From Rostratula benghalensis (lineage: Eukaryota > Chordata > Aves > Charadriiformes > Rostratulidae), in the NCBI GenBank assembly GCA_013399305.1, contig VXAI01000083.1:293804-357803 (forward strand): a stretch of 64,000 nt of DNA. The letters are read 5' to 3'. Numbering within the stretch: the first letter of the stretch is position 1; each line of letters opens with the position of its first letter. This document shows positions 56,690-64,000 of the stretch, one piece after another. Under the pieces are notes generated by a model, which did not search any database, was not told the origin of the DNA, and worked only from the letters and a program-made list of their open reading frames with translations. A program made the translations under genes and the position numbers.

Positions 56690-57560
56690 ACTCAGACGTA
56701 CACTGAGCATCCCCCTGCATCAGACCTGCCACACAGGGGATGCCATCCCACACTCCCTCACAGACCTACCACAACAACCCACCCCACCACACACAGGCCT
56801 TGCAGGAACACTCCCCAGATACATCCCCTTACACACACACCCCCATCTGAATGTCCCAGTGCACCTTCCTTCACACCTTCAGATGCAGAGCATGAACTCC
56901 CAAAGCCCTCTCCACACACATGCTATGCAAGAACCCCCCCAGCACTCCCCCTTACACACACACAGCCCAACACATCTCCCTCCACACACTCCCTCAACAC
57001 AAACCTCACCACACACCCTGTGCAGGAACTCCCTTAAGGAATCCAAACACCTCCTCCTTACACATTCTTCTACACACATATATCAAATCCCAAATCTCAC
57101 CAGGTCCAACCCCCCAAAACACCCTTCTCCACACACACACCTTGTTCATTATTTTCTCCTTCTAAATGAACTGTGAACTCCCAAAGCACCCCTCCAGATG
57201 CTTCCCAAACACTGTAAAACCTCTGACACCCCACCTTCTACATATCTACCATACACACTGCATGCACCCCCACCAATCCACTCCACACACTCTCAAGTCC
57301 CTGCACAGCCCTGACCGCACCCCTATACACACACATTGTGCACAAAACCCTCAAAACACCCCCATACAGGGAGTGCATAAATCCCTCCCACCCCCATGAC
57401 ACACGCGCTACAGGCATCCGCAGCACATCTCGCTTTCCCATTCATACCCGTCCACCACACTGGGGAAACCCACACCATTCCTCAGCCACCCCCTGCAGCT
57501 ATTTGGGACCCTCCCCCATCCACTCAGCCTCAACAGAAGTGGGGACACCCTCAGACAGCA
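56690..57560. repeat. A/C-rich, G-poor tract with degenerate ~120-bp repeat units
   Basis: For about 870 bases the plus strand is nearly free of G runs and full of cacac, ctcc and ccccc blocks. Related units recur: 'tgcaggaac...cttacacac' near 56800, 56926 and 57021, and 'gaactcccaaagc' at about 56894 and 57174. This suggests a decayed minisatellite. On the DCX transcript the tract is G/T-rich. It starts roughly 300 bases inside the intron after the first coding exon. Confidence 0.7.
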
Positions 57561-57842
57561 CCACACATCCCCCAGCAATTGACACAGCCATGTCTAGCCA
57601 AGAGAAAGACACACCCCTTTGGTGCCACATCTGCACCGGAGCGAGTGTGCTGGGGGACACCCCGGGGAGGGTGTCAGCCCCAGCACAACCACCCTTTCCC
57701 GCACTTCTCCAGCGGGGAAGGCAAACGGTTAGGTTGAGCAGCATCCCCTCGTACCCAGGAAATATGAGCTTAACTGCAGACCCAAGTGATGCAGCCCCCT
57801 TCCCACCCCGCCTCCTCACTGCACCAGGCAGCAGCGATGCTA

Positions 57843-59098
<1,256 letters not shown>

Positions 59099-59190
59099 CT
59101 TTCATTGTTCTGAGCACAGGGGGCTCCCAGCGCAAGCCACCAGCACAGAAAAGCTGAGCTGACACCCAGCAAGCAGGAATTTCTGCATGC
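59099..59190 (-). other. Candidate DCX 5' UTR exon A (3' end at 59099; 5' end unresolved)
   Basis: The minus strand reads AAAG|GTGAGC, with GT at 59098-59097. This is a near-consensus splice donor, 860 bp upstream of the acceptor of the first coding exon. The upstream boundary is not defined; the start given is nominal. An ATG at 59105-59103 lies seven bases before the donor. Spliced to 58238 it would make a six-codon upstream ORF (MKASDL, then TAG) ending before the main start codon. It could be an alternative first exon or a chance donor. Confidence 0.4.
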
Positions 59191-59759
59191 TCTGTAGTTT
59201 ATTATCGAAAACAACCTTCCTTCCACACCAAACCCCAACACAAAAGGAGGAGGAACCCCCAGTTCTGCAATAGAAAGACCCTTTCACTCCCTCAGCACAA
59301 ACAAGAACATGCAACTCATGTATGTTGCTTGTATGTTAACACAGGGCAGAAAGGGGATTTTCACCAGCACTTGGCAGCTGTGTATAAATCTCGGAAAAGC
59401 TGTTGCTATCTCTTCCCCACCCCTTATGCTTGCCAGAATGAAGATCTGTCCCCGTATTTTACAATGTCAATGTGACCTGTGCAAGAAAAATCATTGTTCC
59501 CAGTCTGCAATAAAGCAGAAGATGACAATGCAGGCAATCTGCATAGAAACCCCAAATTGAGAACATTTTCCCCGCGATGCCACTTGGGCTAGATTCAGTC
59601 TGGTGTCAGGCACCAAACAATGAAACATCCAAGCAACTTCGGGAATGAATCAGAGGATTTTAAAATGAACTGCAGATGCTGTAAGGTAATAAGAGAGAGA
59701 TTTCTATCTGACATCTGTTACTTTTCTGCATGCAAGTCACTCAAAAAAGCTCTACTCAC

Positions 59760-59840
59760 CGGTTTTCAGCGTGCAGGGTGGAGATGCTGAGAGAAAGAAA
59801 ACCAGGCTCACTCTGCCTTTGTTGTCTGAGCTCCAAGCAA
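59760..59840 (-). other. Candidate DCX 5' UTR exon B (3' end at 59760; 5' end unresolved)
   Basis: The minus strand reads AACCG|GTGAGTAG, with GT at 59759-59758. GTGAGT is an ideal donor. Immediately upstream, a pyrimidine run ends in tctctcag (AG at 59788-59787). So the exon could be a 27-nt internal exon (59786-59760), or more likely the end of a longer first exon running through that tract. It contains no ATG in the last 27 nt. Its position about 1.5 kb upstream of the coding exon suits a 5' UTR exon. RNA data are needed to place the transcription start. Confidence 0.45.
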
Positions 59841-59974
59841 GAAATTCCTGCCAGGGTGGATGAGACGCCTCCTAGGTCCTAGTGCCTTGTTCCATCCCTT
59901 CACGGTAACTTTGCCTCAGTGGCTTTTACGCTCATCATCAGTCATCTGCTTGTAGCCTTCTCTGTATTTGAGGG

Positions 59975-59999
59975 AAAAAAATAAAAAAAAAATAAAAAA
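59975..59999 (+). repeat. A-rich run with TA interruptions
   Basis: A-rich tract in the DCX 5' flank. Seen from the transcript it is a T-rich tract upstream of candidate exon B. Confidence 0.85.
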
Positions 60000-60137
60000 G
60001 GGTGTGTTCATTCCAGCTCCGGATACATTAACAGATGGGTAAACAAAATGTTTAAAGTGGCAGGTTTTGGGGTGACTTGCTAAAGGATGCAAATTTCCCC
60101 TTAGCTCTAGCTTCACCAAGAAAGCATCTAGTCCCAC

Positions 60138-60152
60138 AAAAAAAAAAAAAAA
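60138..60152 (+). repeat. Poly-A run (A15)
   Basis: Homopolymer in the 5' flank. Confidence 0.9.
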
Positions 60153-63100
60153 GAGCATAATTGGACTGATGAACTAATATTATAGGATTACCAGTACAGG
60201 GAAGCCATGGCTACAGTCCTACAGTGTGCTACAATGCTGGCACAAGACTCCTATGCATTAGGAAAGCAACTAAGAAAAAAGCTGACCAGTTGAACTGGGC
60301 ACAGTCCTGCTCCTGTACTGGTTTTTTCACCACATTCATTGTTTACACTGGCAAGCAGAAAGGGAGAATTCACTTGGTGGTTCTGCATGTGGTGCCCCTA
60401 AATAATTTTTCTCCGTTAACACTGGACACAAGCCAAAGCCAGAGCTCTGAATCCCAGTTCATTCAAATCCCCAAGGGGTTCGGGATGGAGTCATTCGACA
60501 CAAGCTTAACCCAACAGATTCAACCTGGCTCATATCCCAAACTAAGGGAAGTTTCTTTTCTGATTCCACTGCAGGAGGACTCAGCTGTTACAAAATTGTA
60601 CTGGGCTTTTTCACTTTGACAGTAAAATCTTTCACCTGCTTTCTGAATAGAGATTTCTACCCTGCAGTTAGAAGACCAGCACCGCCAACCCCACTGGTGC
60701 TGGGCCCACCTTTATTTTAGAAAAGGAGGGGATTTAGAAATGGGAGAGTCTTCCCATCTTCAGAAGGATATCTTTCCTAACAACTCTGTGTCTGTTTTGA
60801 ATGAAAACATCAGACTATCATTTTGGCACATCACAGCAGTATCACATTTACACAGAAAAAGTTAGTATTTATTCCAGCCTGGTCTGCCCTGTACATGATA
60901 GTCCAGGCAGCACTGACATAAACCCACTGAGAGCTCATTTTTGTTTGCCAACAACTTTCACACATGACTTCTGTTAAGTTTCACATTCCCCAAAACCATT
61001 CTTTTATTCAAAGGCTCCTGTTCATCCTCCACTAAAGCTGTTGTCTGCTGCTTTACGTGTTTGGTGGGATCACTATGCAGGAGACCACAGATCTGCCCTC
61101 CTTCCTCAGGAATTAGCACTGGAGAGGACCACGGGACAGAACAGGGTCTGTGCAGGTCATATTCCAGTACGTCTCCAGATGCAGATGCAAGATGTAGGTG
61201 GGACTTTAAGCCTTCTACTTTCCATTACATCCCATTTCAAGTTACATAATATCTGGCTATTTATCACCATGTGCCTAGTCTGCCCCAGATTAAGTCTTCC
61301 CTATACCACAATAATGATAAAAACATAAATTTATTTGTAATTTAAAAATGTGCAGAAGGTACAAATCACTAGGTATTTGCTAAGCAGAGTAAAAGGAAGA
61401 GTAGAGAAAAGGAAACCGAGTTCAGTCTTCAGTGATGCACAGAGCTTTGACAGAGAACAGGCAGACTTTGGGATGATGTCTAAGAATCTGGATAAAACCC
61501 CAGGGTAACCTGCCAGGATAACGTAAGCACATGCAGCCAGTGGAATTGTACAACAACTGATTAGTCTCCCACATTTAACTTGTATGGAGAGATCCAAGGA
61601 CACCAAAGGGTCTCAAACAGCATTAACAGATGGTTCTTAACCTTCTTTCCACATCTGAGACCATACCCACTAGTGAGAAGATGAAGCATGTCTCTATGCA
61701 CACATCTGCTCAGGACACTGAGAGAAGATTTTTGGAGCAGAGGCACTTCCTTTTAAAAGCAGAATTGTCCCAGTAAGAGACCTGGTATTTGTTCCCAACT
61801 GAAGGATAAGGTTTCTATAGCAAATGGTAATGTTCATCTCCGGTAAAATATCAAGTTATTCCTAAAAGGTGCCCAAATCACATTCAGTACAGTTGTCCTC
61901 CTTTAATCTTGTCACAAGATAAGAAGGATCTCAGTAGGCAGAGCATCATTGGAGGTGAAGAGCCCCAGAGCCAGACTGATTTCACAGGTTCTCAGTGCAA
62001 TCACACCATATTTGCTTCTTTTCAGGTGAAAACTTGATGACCTCATACTACAGACATTGGCTGGGCTATGTAATAAGGCATAGAAATAAACAGCACTTTC
62101 TTGGTGAATGCAAGAGCCTGCTCCTGACATCAGTTCTGTTGGTCAGGCACAAGAGCTTCTTCACTGGCCTTGAGGAGTTAGTGCTAGTCATAGCCTTTTT
62201 ACATCAAAGCAACTTGCCCTCTGAGATACCATAATCTAAACCATTTTAGGCAGCATGAATGATTGAGAATTGGAAAGAAAATTCTTCTCCCCATCAAATA
62301 GTTTAATCTAGCTAAAATGGAAAGATAATTTTAGCTCTTCAGATTAAATTATCTGCTTTAAATCAGGTGAATCAACTTCCTCCAGGAAGCTAACATTTAG
62401 ACTGTTGGCTGTATCTGTATAAAAACATGGTTGTTGACAGCGCTGACTAACTGTGATACTTTGGAAAGAGACAGACTGCAGGTAAAAGGAATTTTGTGAC
62501 TGCTTCCTGCTAACTTCTTCACACATACATAGAAAATCCAGTTTCTAGCATCATTAGGAGTTGGAGTAATAAGTACTCTCTACGTCAATGCCCAGTTGCT
62601 TTGTTATACACCATCGTGACTTCTACAGAAAGTTGCATCTGATAGCACAGCATGTTCTCCAATCAGGATGTCAGTTGGGGTGATAAGTAGGCAAGCTCTG
62701 GCTGCACCACAGATGAGAACTCTAGAAAAATTTAAATCAAGCAATCATAGCTTTTGAAGGAAGTCTTGGATCAACGTTTTCAAGTCAGTCTATTTGGACA
62801 TAGATGTTTAATTACATTTCTTATTTTAACCTCTGTTCATCTGGACTGCTTCGAAAAATGTCATCCCTGATCACTACTTTCAAAGCTTCGCTTGATGTGA
62901 ACTTATATGCCAAAACCCTCTGAAGTGACAAATTACTATTTCAGAGCTCTGTGAAATGTGTCAAGGCACTCAAAACTGAAAGCCTATAAAGCCAATGGCT
63001 CGGTCTTGCCCCTATAAAGCAACAGGATTTAAATCTGATTTTCAAAAGAGCTAACAGTTTGTCAGAGAATTACCCTCTATCAGACTATAGAGTTAATTCT

Positions 63101-64000
63101 GCCCTACATAATACTATGAGCTAATAAGTGACGAGGACTTGGCAGACTTTCACCACATAACATTTGTTTCCTTTGGAGATTTATTTTTACAAGGACCACA
63201 CACATCTGAAAGTCTTTTAAATACCAGTGCTAGTAAGCCAAAGTCAGCTCAGCCGCTGGGGAGAGAAGGGTGGAGGAATACCTCCATAGCATAGTTTCAC
63301 CACTCCAAGCCTTGTAACCATCTGCAGAGACTGTTCAGAGTTTGAAGTCAGTGGGCTGGATCCTTCTACAGCCTGAAACCCCAAAAAGTAGCAGGGAAAA
63401 GTTTTCAGTCTGGGGACAGAGGAGAGGGTGGAAGCAGAAGTTGGGCTCCAAGGCCACCTCCAGCAGCTGGCCAATGTGGAGCCCCCCGGCTGTGCTCCAT
63501 AGCACCAGTATCTCTTGGGTGAGACCTGTCACTCCTCCAGACCACAGAGACTGTGCTGAGTCAGTGCATTTGTGCTGCAGCATCACACCCTTCGCAGATG
63601 CTCTCAATCTCAGCAGAAGACCTTGGCTTCAAATAAGCTCCTGATGAAATTTTAGAAAAAGAGGCATTTACGTCCTCCGAGAGATCAACAGGAAGCAGGC
63701 TTCAAGTGAAAAGGCCATTTCTTGTGCTAATAAAACCTTTGTAAGTATCCGGAAACTGCAGCTCATGAGTTATTAAATGAACTCACTCAAGACATTCCCA
63801 ACACATCCAGTTATAAGAAAGCATTAAAACACACAGTCATCCAAAAGAAGAAATCTAGTGCAAAAGGTATTTTTTCTGGCTTCATTGCCTCCCTCCTACA
63901 AGCAAGTCACCACAATCCGTAAGTCTTTCCCAGCTTCCCCCAGCTGAAAACAAATTCCCTGATAGCAGAAAATGAAGTACCCCACCTCAGCACACACCCA

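Larger units (their letters stand above)
59340..60045 (-). promoter_or_regulatory. Probable DCX promoter-proximal region with CAGATG E-boxes
   Basis: This segment surrounds candidate UTR exon B. It contains four CAGATG/CATCTG hexamers (59673, 59712, 59943 and 60032), the class bound by Neurogenin and NeuroD bHLH factors, plus a CAGCTG near 59365. Two more CAGATG-type sites lie at 58352 and 58704. Neurogenin/NeuroD control of DCX is established in vertebrates. That these particular copies are used is inference. I see no convincing minus-strand TATA box. Confidence 0.35.
59841..64000. other. 5' flank of DCX, no gene recognised
   Basis: This is unique AT-rich DNA with A-rich runs at 59975-59999 and 60138-60152. 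Short ORFs on both strands (the longest about 130 codons, at 60224-60619) have no family resemblance and no splice or promoter support. In mammals the next gene upstream of DCX is ALG13; no part of it is visible. Confidence 0.6.

Noticed and set aside
59916..60158. Minus-strand frame ending EGYKQMTDDERKSH, preceded by a T-rich tract and an AG
   Set aside because: Briefly looked like an exon with an acceptor, but it has no matching donor or family and stops after 14 codons. I also considered a C/D-box RNA here (TGATGA then CTGA), but the boxes are far too close together.

Overview
The window looks like a contig from a sauropsid genome, most likely a bird. It holds five CR1-type LINE fragments, several ending in the typical short 'ttctgtg'-type 3' tail. 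It has long AT-rich introns, few simple repeats and three assembly gaps (Ns at 7185-8040, 41105-41519 and 53162-53223). There is no sign of prokaryotic organisation: no operons, CRISPR arrays, tRNA or rRNA genes.

The one gene I can support is doublecortin (DCX), on the minus strand. DCX is the microtubule-binding protein of migrating neurons. Three coding exons join in phase and give the first 269 residues plus one base of codon 270: 58211-57848 (start codon and most of the first DC domain), 47002-46662 (end of the first DC domain, linker, most of the second) and 3210-3108 (end of the second DC domain). The remaining C-terminal S/P-rich exons are not seen and should lie beyond the low-coordinate edge. 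The reading frame is intact. Every position that I know to be mutated in human lissencephaly or band heterotopia and that falls in these exons has the human residue.

Layout: 1-3107 is the start of the intron after the third coding exon and contains a CR1. 3211-46661 is one 43.45-kb intron with three CR1s, two gaps and several unexplained GC/CpG-richer or hairpin-forming patches. 47003-57847 is a 10.8-kb intron with one CR1, a small gap and a strikingly strand-skewed A/C-rich block (G/T-rich on the transcript) just downstream of the first coding exon. 58212-58238 is 5' UTR. 59099 and 59760 are strong minus-strand splice donors that probably end alternative 5' UTR exons. 59800-64000 is 5' flank with no recognisable gene.

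I did not find a new biological system. The most useful leads are the 5' end architecture (two candidate UTR exons, a small upstream ORF, a cluster of CAGATG E-boxes), the G/T-rich sense-strand block after the first coding exon, and a three-armed, mutually exclusive hairpin at 45264-45302.
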